Shown: positions 1-6,978 of the stretch, in pieces | Layout: every line of letters begins with the position of its first letter | Numbering within the stretch: position 1 is the stretch's first letter | Origin: Bordetella parapertussis | Lineage (GTDB): Bacteria > Pseudomonadota > Gammaproteobacteria > Burkholderiales > Burkholderiaceae_C | Direction: 5' to 3' | NCBI GenBank assembly: GCA_945875935.1 | Contig: CAMCNE010000048.1 | Location: forward strand, 1-17,201 | Length of the DNA stretch: 17,201 bases | Made by a program: the position numbers and the translations under genes | Notes under the pieces: generated by a model | Database searches by the model: none | What the model was told of the DNA's origin: nothing | The model's input: only the letters and a program-made list of their open reading frames with translations

Positions 1-1
1 G

Positions 2-1510
2 CTGAGCGTCACCGTTTTTGAGAGTGACGACAGGGTAGGGGGGCGGCTTTTGTCGGTGAAGCCGCCATTCATCCATGACACCTATGTCGAGCTGGGTGGC
101 ATGCGTTTCAGCAAGTCGCACCGACTGGCTCACGACCTGATCCGCTCACTGGGCCTGGCTTACAAAGAGCTTGCCGACGCAAACCCGAACAACGTGGCCT
201 ACCTTCGCGGCCAGCGAATGAAGAAGGGCGAGCTGATCGATCCCGATCGGATTCCGTATCTGATCAACGAGGATCTGCGCAACCCACAGGCGCTGCAGAA
301 CCTGATGGGAATTGCCGCTGTGCGCTCGCTGGGGCCGGCGTTCAAGGCGGTGCTGGACATCGAACTGACGCTGGACTCGCTCAAGACCATCACGCCCGCA
401 CAGTGGCGCGCCGTGGGCGAGCACGGCACGTTCGAAGGCCATGCGCTGCACGAAACGCCTTTGCACTACGTGCTCATTCGCACGCTGGGTCGTGGCGCGG
501 TGCAACTGCTGCAAGACAGCCTCGGCTACGACAGCATCTTGTGGACCTGGAGCGCTGCCGACGGTTTCCCATGGAACCTGGCCGATTTCGCAGGTGACGT
601 GCCCCACTATCACCTGGTCGATGGCTTTGCCGCGCTGCCCGCTCGCTTGAAGGACAAGGTGACAGCACTCGGCGGCGAGGTCCGGCTCAACACGCGAATT
701 GCTGCCATCGAGGAGCAGATGCTGCCGGATGGGCAACCGGGAGTGGCCGTCACGACCGTCGATGCGCTGGGGGTGGAAACGCGGCAGCTCGCTCGCAAGC
801 TCATCTTGGCCATGCCTCGCCGATCGATCGAACTGCTGAGCCACAAAGGCCCGCTGTTCGACCGAGCTCAAGCGCAATTCAAGCCGCTGCTCGAGTCGGT
901 CTCGCCGATACCGCTGTTCAAGATCGCCTTGTGTTACGAGACCTGCTGGTGGGAGAAGGTGGTCGGTGAGGGCTCCAACGGCAAATCGGTGACCGACCTG
1001 CCCATGCGCCAGGTCTATTACTGGAAGGTCAACCCGGATGACCAGCAGGGTGTGGTCATGATCTATGACGGCGGCCTGGCCAAGTCCTACTGGGAGCAGC
1101 TCGACAACACGACCGGCACCAGGCGCAGGGCGGCTCTGAGCGAGCGCGTGCCGGGTGTGCCGCTGTGGTCAGACTACGCCGCTTCGCCACGCATCATCTT
1201 CGAGGCCCACCGGCAGCTGCTGGAGCTGCATGGCCTTGAAGCCGATGAGGTGCCCACGCCGTTCGCCTCGGCCTGCATCAGTTGGAGTCGCGATCCCGTT
1301 GGTGGCGGCTCCCACTTCTGGAACCAGGGTGTTCGCAGCCATGAGGTTGCTGAAAAAATCCTGCAGCCGGTACCGGACTGGCCGGTCTACATCTGCGGCG
1401 AATGCTGGTCGCACGAGCAAGGCTGGGTCGAAGGCGCGCTGCAAACCGCCGAGGCCCTGCTGCAGCGCCACTTCGGCTTGCCAGCCCTGCATGACACCGA
1501 ACTCGTGTGA
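2..1510 (+). CDS. Flavin-containing amine oxidase / L-amino-acid oxidase-like protein, 5' end outside window
   Basis: The frame is open from base 2, so the gene begins left of the window. A TTG at 50 could be taken as a start, but the codons before it read SVTVFESDDRVGGRL, the end of the FAD-binding Rossmann fold of amine oxidases (acidic ribose-binding E, then the GGR motif). This makes the start upstream. The next block, VELGGMRF, and the C-terminal block GECWSHEQGWVEGALQTAE are typical of flavin monoamine oxidases and of L-amino-acid oxidase/tryptophan 2-monooxygenase relatives; the latter closes over the flavin. Such enzymes oxidise an amine or amino acid to an imine or amide using oxygen; the substrate cannot be read here. 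The GxGxxG loop lies outside the window. The gap to the STAS gene is 43 bases, so co-transcription is possible. Confidence 0.85.
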   Translation: MSVTVFESDDRVGGRLLSVKPPFIHDTYVELGGMRFSKSHRLAHDLIRSLGLAYKELADANPNNVAYLRGQRMKKGELIDPDRIPYLINEDLRNPQALQNLMGIAAVRSLGPAFKAVLDIELTLDSLKTITPAQWRAVGEHGTFEGHALHETPLHYVLIRTLGRGAVQLLQDSLGYDSILWTWSAADGFPWNLADFAGDVPHYHLVDGFAALPARLKDKVTALGGEVRLNTRIAAIEEQMLPDGQPGVAVTTVDALGVETRQLARKLILAMPRRSIELLSHKGPLFDRAQAQFKPLLESVSPIPLFKIALCYETCWWEKVVGEGSNGKSVTDLPMRQVYYWKVNPDDQQGVVMIYDGGLAKSYWEQLDNTTGTRRRAALSERVPGVPLWSDYAASPRIIFEAHRQLLELHGLEADEVPTPFASACISWSRDPVGGGSHFWNQGVRSHEVAEKILQPVPDWPVYICGECWSHEQGWVEGALQTAEALLQRHFGLPALHDTELV

Positions 1511-1553
1511 GCCCGTGTCCCCCATTTGCCATTCACGCTGACCCCAACACATC

Positions 1554-1838
1554 ATGTCCCTGACCGAAAAGTACCAAGCCGTGGGTCGTTTTGATGCATC
1601 GACCTCGGCCCAACATCAAGCCGAACTTGTGCGTCTTCTGGGCGGGGCGGCAACGTCTTTGGAAATCGATTTCTCCAGGATCGAGTTCCTGAGCAGCGCA
1701 GGCCTGCGGGTGCTGCTGTTTATTGCCAATGAGGCGCACAAGAAGGGCGGCACGCTGCAACTCACAGGCACGCGAGCGGCCATTCGCGAAGTCATTGTGG
1801 CGGTCGGTTTCGATGACATCGTGCTGCTCAAAGACTGA
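1554..1838 (+). CDS. STAS-domain protein, anti-sigma factor antagonist-like
   Basis: The 94-residue product is the length of a single STAS domain (SpoIIAA/RsbV type). The segment IEFLSSAGLRVLLFIANEA matches the phosphorylation loop and following helix of antagonists; by alignment to the D-S-[ST]-G loop, Ser48 is the likely phosphosite, with Ser47 in the usual Asp position. In this family the unphosphorylated protein binds an anti-sigma kinase or another regulator and is rephosphorylated by it. The next gene, 23 bases on, is a SpoIIE/PP2C phosphatase, the enzyme class that dephosphorylates such antagonists, so the pair probably works together in the cytoplasm. No clear Shine-Dalgarno sequence precedes the ATG. 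No kinase partner is present in the window, so the output is unknown. Confidence 0.88.
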   Translation: MSLTEKYQAVGRFDASTSAQHQAELVRLLGGAATSLEIDFSRIEFLSSAGLRVLLFIANEAHKKGGTLQLTGTRAAIREVIVAVGFDDIVLLKD

Positions 1839-1861
1839 CGCTGAGCGCACATCAGGGCGCC

Positions 1862-3316
1862 TTGCCGAAGATGCAGATTCCTGACTGGCTCGGTGAGTCG
1901 CGTGTGATGTCTGCGCTGTCGGCAGATGAGCGCCGCCATGTCGAAGAGCGGCAGCAGCAGGCCAATGCGTCGCTCGCGCCGTACATCGGGTTGGCGTGCC
2001 TGATCTTTTTTTCGGCCATGGTGATCATCGATATCGAGCGATACCGGGAGCATCTGTTCAATTTGAGCTTGTCCGGCCTTGCGTACACGCTGGTGGCTGT
2101 TTGCCACATCACCCTGGCGCTGAGCATCGTGCCGGCGCTGGCGCTCAAATCCCGCCGTGCGGCGGAAGACCGAACTCTGGCAGCGCGTTGGCTCAGGTGG
2201 CATCAGGTTTTGCTGATGGGGTCTTTGCTGACGGTGGGGTGTGTCGCCGTGTTGCTCGATGGCAAGTTCATGCGATTGGGCTCGGTGCTGATCGTGGTGA
2301 ACCTGCTCTATGCCCTCGCTTGGCGATACCGTTTTGCGGTGAACGCCACGTCGGTGCTCATCAGCTCAGTCTTTGTGCTGCGCAACGGTGCTGGCGAGGC
2401 GCTTTTGCCCATGGTGGCCTTTGGAGAAATGGCGGCCGTGATCTGCCTGTGTGCCATTGGCGGTGCGGTCATTCATCGCGACCGCGTGCAGTTCTACCTC
2501 GCGCAGTACCGGGAATCGCTTTATCTGGCGCGGCTTCGCGAAGAGATCAGCGTCGCTGCCCAACTGCAGCAGTCCATGCTGCCCGCGCCGTGGCCGGCCT
2601 CGCGCGAGTTTGCAGTTCATGGGCTGATGCGGCCAGCCAAGGACATCGGGGGCGACTTCTACGATCACTTCATCGTTCAAAACGGCGCGGTGTGTCTGGT
2701 AGCGGCCGATGTCTGCGGCAAAGGCATACCGGCGGGCCTGTTCAGCATGTCGGCCAAGAGCGCCATGCGCGCCACCACGATCCAGTCGAGCACGGCCACG
2801 GCTGCGCCGGATCCCGGCCGGCTGGTCGCCGGTGTGAACAACCTGCTGCACGAAGGCAATGAAGACCTGCTGTTCGTCACCGCCATCTACGCGCTGTACC
2901 AACCGGCCAGCGGACAGCTTGATTTCGTGAACGCCGGCCACGTCAAGCCCTTGCTGCTGGGCCGCGATGGCCACGCGCGCTGGCTCGATGCACCCAAGGG
3001 TTGCGCGCTCGGCGCTCGAGCCGAAAGAACTTACTCGGCCGCCCGCATCGATCTGCAAGATGGCGACACCGTGCTGCTGATCACCGATGGCATCACCGAA
3101 GCGCTGAACACCGAGTTCGAGGAGTTCGGCATGGACCGCGTTTTGCTGGCGCTCGAGGGCGCCGCTGGCAGCGACGCCAAGGCATGCATCGAGCGGCTGC
3201 TGTCGGCCGTCGATGAGTTCACCGGCGGTGTCGAGCAGTCTGACGACATCACCTGCATCGCCGTGTGCCACCAGCCGATCGCCACGCAGCCCCGCCAGAC
3301 CGCGAGGACGGACTGA
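1862..3316 (+). CDS. Membrane-anchored SpoIIE/PP2C-type serine phosphatase (RsbU-like)
   Basis: The N-terminal half (about residues 40-205) has roughly six hydrophobic segments, followed by a linker (about 205-240) and a SpoIIE/PP2C catalytic domain to the C-terminus. Metal-binding acidic positions of the family are present: GGDFYD (Asp265, Asp268), ADVCGKG (Asp283), ITDGITEA (Asp409) and SDDIT (Asp461/462). The probable substrate is the phospho-STAS protein encoded just upstream, making this the signal-input phosphatase of a partner-switching pair. No recognised ligand-binding domain precedes the catalytic domain; sensing may lie in the membrane part. The start is uncertain: TTG at 1862 has AGGG four bases upstream (1854-1857), while ATG at 1871 gives a product three residues shorter. 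The stop codon abuts that of the converging gene with no gap. Confidence 0.9.
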   Translation: MPKMQIPDWLGESRVMSALSADERRHVEERQQQANASLAPYIGLACLIFFSAMVIIDIERYREHLFNLSLSGLAYTLVAVCHITLALSIVPALALKSRRAAEDRTLAARWLRWHQVLLMGSLLTVGCVAVLLDGKFMRLGSVLIVVNLLYALAWRYRFAVNATSVLISSVFVLRNGAGEALLPMVAFGEMAAVICLCAIGGAVIHRDRVQFYLAQYRESLYLARLREEISVAAQLQQSMLPAPWPASREFAVHGLMRPAKDIGGDFYDHFIVQNGAVCLVAADVCGKGIPAGLFSMSAKSAMRATTIQSSTATAAPDPGRLVAGVNNLLHEGNEDLLFVTAIYALYQPASGQLDFVNAGHVKPLLLGRDGHARWLDAPKGCALGARAERTYSAARIDLQDGDTVLLITDGITEALNTEFEEFGMDRVLLALEGAAGSDAKACIERLLSAVDEFTGGVEQSDDITCIAVCHQPIATQPRQTARTD

Positions 3317-3787
3317 TCAAAACTGCCGGTACTTGTGAACAGGCACAGCGATCGTGGTCACCGAGCCAGAAGCCACCTTGGATTCAAACCGGTTGAAAAA
3401 GTCTTTTCTGTAAATGAAAACAGAAAAGGGATTCGACGGGTAGGCGCTGATGTTCACCGTGCCACCGGCCTCGGTGAGTGGTTTTTCGAAGGCCAGGGTC
3501 AGCTGGCTGTTTTCGGTGATCTTCAAGACCTCTGAGGAGGTGTAGTTGAACCTGAAACCATCGTCGTCCTGATTGAACAACTGGTCTTGCTCCAGCCCTG
3601 AGGTGATGATGTTGACCCGGGTGTAGGTGTTGGTTTCGGCGTCGTACTCGAATGAGCCTTCAGCCGCCGCGCCACCTTCGAAAAACACGCCCTTGAGATA
3701 CCACGTCACGGGTGCAGCCACCGCCGCGTTGGACACCGTCAGCGCAGCCAGCACGGCCAGCGCCATGCGCAAAAAACTTGTGGTCAT
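3317..3787 (-). CDS. Secreted protein resembling PEP-CTERM family proteins but lacking the sorting tail
   Basis: ATG at 3787 has GGAG about eight bases upstream and begins a 156-residue product with a clear signal peptide (MTTSFLRMALAVLAALTVSN followed by AAVAA, cleavage probably before PVTW). The open frame extends further upstream, but that part has no signal sequence or ribosome site. The mature start, PVTWYLKGVFFEGGAAAEGS then FEYDAETNTY, resembles the conserved N-terminal module of many PEP-CTERM exosortase substrates. The C-terminus, SGSVTTIAVPVHKYRQF, stops where those proteins normally continue with PEP, a hydrophobic helix and arginines, so it would be released rather than sorted. 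G+C is lower than in the neighbours: I count about 52% over 3361-3600. The function is unknown and the family assignment comes from pattern memory. Confidence 0.72.
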   Translation of the reverse strand: MTTSFLRMALAVLAALTVSNAAVAAPVTWYLKGVFFEGGAAAEGSFEYDAETNTYTRVNIITSGLEQDQLFNQDDDGFRFNYTSSEVLKITENSQLTLAFEKPLTEAGGTVNISAYPSNPFSVFIYRKDFFNRFESKVASGSVTTIAVPVHKYRQF

Positions 3788-3992
3788 GGGTTGCACTCCG
3801 CCTCGGATCAAAAACGACCGGCGAGTATCGCCTTGATCGCCGCGTGGATGCGGGCCATCGCATGTGGCACGCCCGCACTGCGGCATGGGGGTGACCCAGG
3901 CCGCCGACGATGCCTCTGGCCTAAACTCTGGAACCCGAGTGCCGATTGAGGCCAACCTTTCGCAACCCCGAACAGACAAAGACGAGGCAACC
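3788..3992. other. Divergent intergenic region
   Basis: These 205 bases lie between two divergently read genes and must hold promoters for both, but I see no convincing -35/-10 pair. A TAAACT at 3922-3927 could serve as a -10 box for the rightward gene, without a good -35 partner. Open frames cross it on both strands without ribosome sites or recognisable protein sequence. Confidence 0.4.
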
Positions 3993-4133
3993 ATGAGCGC
4001 AGACCGACACCGTGCAGTTCGCAGAGAAAAGCAAAAACGTGCGAAAGACATCAAGCGTGAGGTGAAAAAACAGATCCAGGCCGCTTGTGCCGCGGCGCCC
4101 GCAGCCCCTGCACAGCCAACCAAAGCCGAATAA
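3993..4133 (+). CDS. Small basic hypothetical protein (46 residues)
   Basis: ATG at 3993 is preceded by GAGG at 3984-3987, five bases upstream, which favours it over the longer in-frame reading from 3864. Residues 1-30 are strongly basic and likely helical (ADRHRAVRREKQKRAKDIKR, then EVKKQIQA); residues 31-46 are an Ala/Pro tail ending PTKAE. There is one cysteine (Cys32), no signal peptide and no membrane segment. The charge pattern suggests nucleic-acid or ribosome binding, but this is inference only and I do not recognise a family. A strong intrinsic terminator begins 36 bases after the stop, so it is probably a single-gene transcript. Confidence 0.6.
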   Translation: MSADRHRAVRREKQKRAKDIKREVKKQIQAACAAAPAAPAQPTKAE

Positions 4134-4169
4134 GCCGGTTTGCTTTTCTCCCCAGCAACCCACAACGAC

Positions 4170-4206
4170 AAGGCCCCCGCGTGACGCGATCACCCGGGGG
4201 CCTTTT
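4170..4206 (+). terminator. Rho-independent terminator
   Basis: A ten-base-pair stem, AAGGCCCCCG (4170-4179) with CGGGGGCCTT (4195-4204), is extended past a C/C mismatch by GTGA/TCAC around a CGCGA loop. The right arm runs into TTTT (4203-4206). The T run is only on the + strand, so it ends the transcript of the small basic gene. Confidence 0.88.
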
Positions 4207-4545
4207 CAATGTCAAGCCTGGCTTTGATCTGCCCACGCGAGTCATGTTCTGGCTGGCGCCGGCCACCGCCGGCCTCGCGCCGGGCTTGCATGCCGTGGGC
4301 GGGTACATCATCGCCCTGTGCGGCGACGGCGGCGTCATCGCGGTGCACCGACCGCTGGCCGGTGTGCATGATGTTGACGCCATGTTTTTGAATTCCCTCC
4401 AACACGCCACCAGCGAGCCCACGGCCTCACCATGAAAAAAGTTCTGACCCAGCGCATTCTTGACTTGCCTTGCTTGCCGCTGGTGTGGGGCGGCGTGCCG
4501 GGCCGCAGCGGCGACCTCATCACCGACACCCTGGCAGCCTGAGTC
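4207..4545. other. 339-base stretch with no confident gene, upstream of lptF
   Basis: I recognise no protein here. A frame from ATG 4243 to stop 4433-4435 (64 residues) overlaps by ATGA a second frame, 4432-4542 (36 residues, starting MKKVLTQRILDLP). The second is in frame with lptF and stops three bases before its ATG. Neither has a ribosome site or a known family. The stretch probably holds the lptF promoter and 5' leader, and perhaps a short coupling peptide. No clear -35/-10 pair was seen. Confidence 0.4.
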
Positions 4546-5649
4546 ATGGCCGAGCGCAGCCTCTTCGACTCCAGCCTGAAGCGTGATCTCGGGCGCAGTT
4601 TCGTGGCCACGCTGGTGGTCTTGCTCACCATCGTTCTCACGCTGATGCTGATCCGCACGCTGGGCCTGGCGGCCAATGCCAAGCTCGCGCCGCAAGACGT
4701 GGTGCTGATGCTGGGCTACACCGCGCTGGCCAATGTCTCGGTGCTGCTGGCGGCCTCGCTGTTCATCGCGGTGGTGGGCACGCTCGGGCGCATGTACCGC
4801 GACAGCGAAATGATCGTGTGGTTCAGCGGTGGTGTGAGCCTGTCGCGATTTGTGCGCCCCGTGTTGCAACTGGCCTGGCCATTGGTGCTGGCGGTGGCGG
4901 TGCTGGCCTTGTTCGTGTATCCCTGGGTCAACGAGCGCAGCGTCAAGCTGCGCGACGAGTTCGAGCGCCGCTCCGATCTGTCGCGCATCTCGCCCGGGAA
5001 GTTTCAGACCTCGGCCGACGGCAAACGGGTGTTTTTCATCGAGCGCGACTCCAAGGACAGCGCCAACGGCACCCAGGTGTTCATCTACAACCGGTTCAAC
5101 AACAGCGAGGCGGTGACCACCGCGCGATCAGGCCGCGTCGATGTGAGAGACGACAACCGCTACCTGCGGCTTGAAAACGGGCAGCGCAACGAGATGCGCA
5201 ACGACGCTGAAAGCTCCACGGTGGCGCGCTTTGGCAGCTATGAAACCGTGGTGGGCAACAAGCTGGCATCACCCAACGACAAGCCGCCGCCCAAGACGCG
5301 AAGCACCCTCGATCTGATCGAGAGTGCCGATCGGGTTTCGATGGGTGAGCTGACCTGGCGATTGGGTTTGCCGCTGGCTGCAGTCAACATGGTGCTGCTG
5401 GGCATTGGCCTGGCAGCCAGCAGCTTGCGACGTGCGGGCAACTGGAATCTGCTGTTCGCGCTGTTGACCTTTGTCGTCTACTACAACCTGATCAATCTGT
5501 CGCAGGCCTGGGTGGCCAGTGGCAGCATGTCCATGGGTTTGGCCTTGCTGCTGATCCATGGCCTGGCGTTTGCGCTGGCGATGTTCATGCTGTGGTCCAA
5601 GGACAACCTCACGCGCCGCACCTTTTGGATGCAGATGACCGGTCGCTGA
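4546..5649 (+). CDS. lptF: LPS export ABC transporter permease LptF
   Basis: The 367-residue product has the LptF/LptG (YjgP/YjgQ) layout: three N-terminal membrane helices (about residues 18-40, 52-80, 103-127), a periplasmic beta-jellyroll domain (about 130-275) and three C-terminal helices (about 285-360). GTLGRMYRDSEMIVWFSGGV (79-98) corresponds to the coupling region between helices 2 and 3 that docks on the LptB ATPase. With LptG and LptB2, LptF extracts lipopolysaccharide from the inner membrane and passes it to LptC and LptA. Length is normal for the family. The ATG at 4546 gives the expected N-terminus but has no Shine-Dalgarno sequence. lptG, commonly the next gene, is not here: purU converges 12 bases downstream. 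Confidence 0.95.
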   Translation: MAERSLFDSSLKRDLGRSFVATLVVLLTIVLTLMLIRTLGLAANAKLAPQDVVLMLGYTALANVSVLLAASLFIAVVGTLGRMYRDSEMIVWFSGGVSLSRFVRPVLQLAWPLVLAVAVLALFVYPWVNERSVKLRDEFERRSDLSRISPGKFQTSADGKRVFFIERDSKDSANGTQVFIYNRFNNSEAVTTARSGRVDVRDDNRYLRLENGQRNEMRNDAESSTVARFGSYETVVGNKLASPNDKPPPKTRSTLDLIESADRVSMGELTWRLGLPLAAVNMVLLGIGLAASSLRRAGNWNLLFALLTFVVYYNLINLSQAWVASGSMSMGLALLLIHGLAFALAMFMLWSKDNLTRRTFWMQMTGR

Positions 5650-5661
5650 AAGCGCGACGAG

Positions 5662-6522
5662 TCAGCCAAACACCACCGTGCGGTGAGCGTTGATCAGCAC
5701 GCGGTCCTCGAGGTGGTTGCGCAGTCCGCGCGCCAGCACGCCTTTTTCCACATCCTTGCCGCAGCGCACCAGATCGGCCACCGAGTCGCTGTGGTCGATG
5801 CGCATGACGTCTTGTTCGATGATCGGCCCCTCGTCGAGGTCCTCGGTCACGTAGTGGCAGGTCGCGCCGATCAGCTTGACACCGCGCTCCCACGCCTGGT
5901 GGTAGGGCTTGGCGCCGGCAAAGCTGGGCAGGAAGCTGTGGTGGATGTTGATGATCTGCCCGGCGTACTTGCGGCACAGCGCCGGCGGCAGGATCTGCAT
6001 GTAGCGAGCAAGCACCATGGTGTCGGCGCCGCTTGACTCGAACAGCCGCTCGAGCGCGGCAAAGGCCTCGGCCTTGTCGTCCTTGGGCACCGGGATGTGG
6101 TGAAAGGCCAGGCCGTGCCACTCGACCAGCCCGCGAAACACCTCGTGGTTGGAGACCACGCCCACGATGTCGACGTCGAGTTCCTTGCTTTGCCAGCGCC
6201 CGAGCAGGTCATACAGGCAATGCTCCTGTGTGGACACCAGCAGCAGCACGCGGCGACGCACCGCGCTGTCGCGCACTCGCCATTCCATGCCGAACTCGGC
6301 GGCCACCACGGCAAAGCGGCGCTGCAGCTCGGCGCAGTCGAAGGGCAGGGAATCGGCGCGCACTTCCAGTCGCATGAAGTAGCGGTTCGAGTCGGCATCG
6401 GCATGCTGGCTCGAGCTCAGGATCCAGCCGCGGTGCTCGGCAAAAAAACCGGTGACGCGCGCCACGATGCCCACGCGGTCGGGGCAGGAAAAGCTCAGGG
6501 TGTAGTGGTGCGAGGGGTTCAT
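5662..6522 (-). CDS. purU: Formyltetrahydrofolate deformylase PurU
   Basis: The 286-residue product has an N-terminal ACT domain (about residues 7-85, starting LSFSCPDRVGIVARVTGFF) and a C-terminal formyltransferase-fold domain (about 91-286). The catalytic residues of the PurN/PurU fold are present: Asn192 and His194 in INIHHSFLPSF and Asp230 in EDLDEGPII. It hydrolyses 10-formyl-tetrahydrofolate to formate and tetrahydrofolate in the cytoplasm, supplying formate for PurT and balancing one-carbon pools. The ACT domain is the likely site of control by small molecules (methionine/glycine in E. coli). Length is typical. The ribosome site is weak. It converges with lptF (12-base gap) and diverges from the small membrane protein gene at 6639. 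Confidence 0.96.
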   Translation of the reverse strand: MNPSHHYTLSFSCPDRVGIVARVTGFFAEHRGWILSSSQHADADSNRYFMRLEVRADSLPFDCAELQRRFAVVAAEFGMEWRVRDSAVRRRVLLLVSTQEHCLYDLLGRWQSKELDVDIVGVVSNHEVFRGLVEWHGLAFHHIPVPKDDKAEAFAALERLFESSGADTMVLARYMQILPPALCRKYAGQIINIHHSFLPSFAGAKPYHQAWERGVKLIGATCHYVTEDLDEGPIIEQDVMRIDHSDSVADLVRCGKDVEKGVLARGLRNHLEDRVLINAHRTVVFG

Positions 6523-6638
6523 GAGACAAGCCGCAGGGGTTGGAAAAACACAGCCGCCTAGCCTAGCGATTTCCTCGATACTTCGGCGCTTGCTTCTTGC
6601 CGCGCACGGTCTTTTTTCAAGGCTGCGGCCTATGCCCC

Positions 6639-6905
6639 ATGGACTGGATTTCTGTCGTTTTCTCGCTGGCGGTCTTCGGCGTGTGCGGCTGGCTGCTCGG
6701 CCGCTTCAAGGAAAGGCCGCTGGCCGGCGCGGTGATGGGCGTGCTGCTCGGCCCGCTCGGCTGGCTCATTTTGTTGCTCGGTCCGAGGGGGACCACGCCA
6801 TGCCCTTATTGCGGCACCACGCTCACGCTGTGGCAGGCACGCTGCGGTGGTTGCTTCACCAAGATGACGTGGATCCGCGGCAGGCCGCTGGGGCCCAGAC
6901 GATAA
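6639..6905 (+). CDS. Small membrane protein with C-terminal zinc ribbon
   Basis: The 88-residue product from ATG 6639 starts MDWISVVFSLAVFGVCGWLL, giving one membrane helix, then a basic turn (GRFKERP) and a second hydrophobic segment (AGAVMGVLLGPLGWLILLL). A C-terminal CPYC...CGGC pair (CxxC-x10-CxxC) should bind zinc. The layout matches a common group of small inner-membrane proteins in which a GRxKGRP / LLGPxGWL hairpin carries a zinc ribbon; their function is unknown. Both termini are predicted on the same side, most likely the cytoplasm. A TTG at 6597 would add 14 residues, but the ATG places the start directly at the helix. It lies 73 bases before dacB on the same strand. Confidence 0.72.
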   Translation: MDWISVVFSLAVFGVCGWLLGRFKERPLAGAVMGVLLGPLGWLILLLGPRGTTPCPYCGTTLTLWQARCGGCFTKMTWIRGRPLGPRR

Positions 6906-6942
6906 GAGTGCACCCGGGCGGGGCGCCGTCCACCACGAGCTG

Positions 6943-6972
6943 TTGGGCCGTGTCTTGGCGAGGCCTTAATCT
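6943..6972 (+). promoter_or_regulatory. Possible sigma-70 promoter for dacB
   Basis: TTGGGC (6943-6948) and TAATCT (6967-6972) are separated by 18 bases. The -10 box ends six bases before the dacB ATG at 6979, so transcription could begin at or next to the start codon. The match to consensus is moderate and AT-rich sequence is scarce here, which makes the hit more notable but not proven. Confidence 0.3.
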
Positions 6973-6978
6973 CGTGGC

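Noticed and set aside
50..52. TTG at 50 as the true start of the amine oxidase
   Set aside because: The codons before it, back to base 2, encode conserved FAD-binding sequence, so the gene is cut by the window edge.
4085..4435. Plus-strand frame of 116 codons across the terminator at 4170
   Set aside because: Its first part overlaps the small basic gene and the terminator stem. Only a shorter start (4243) could be real, and no ribosome site or family supports it.
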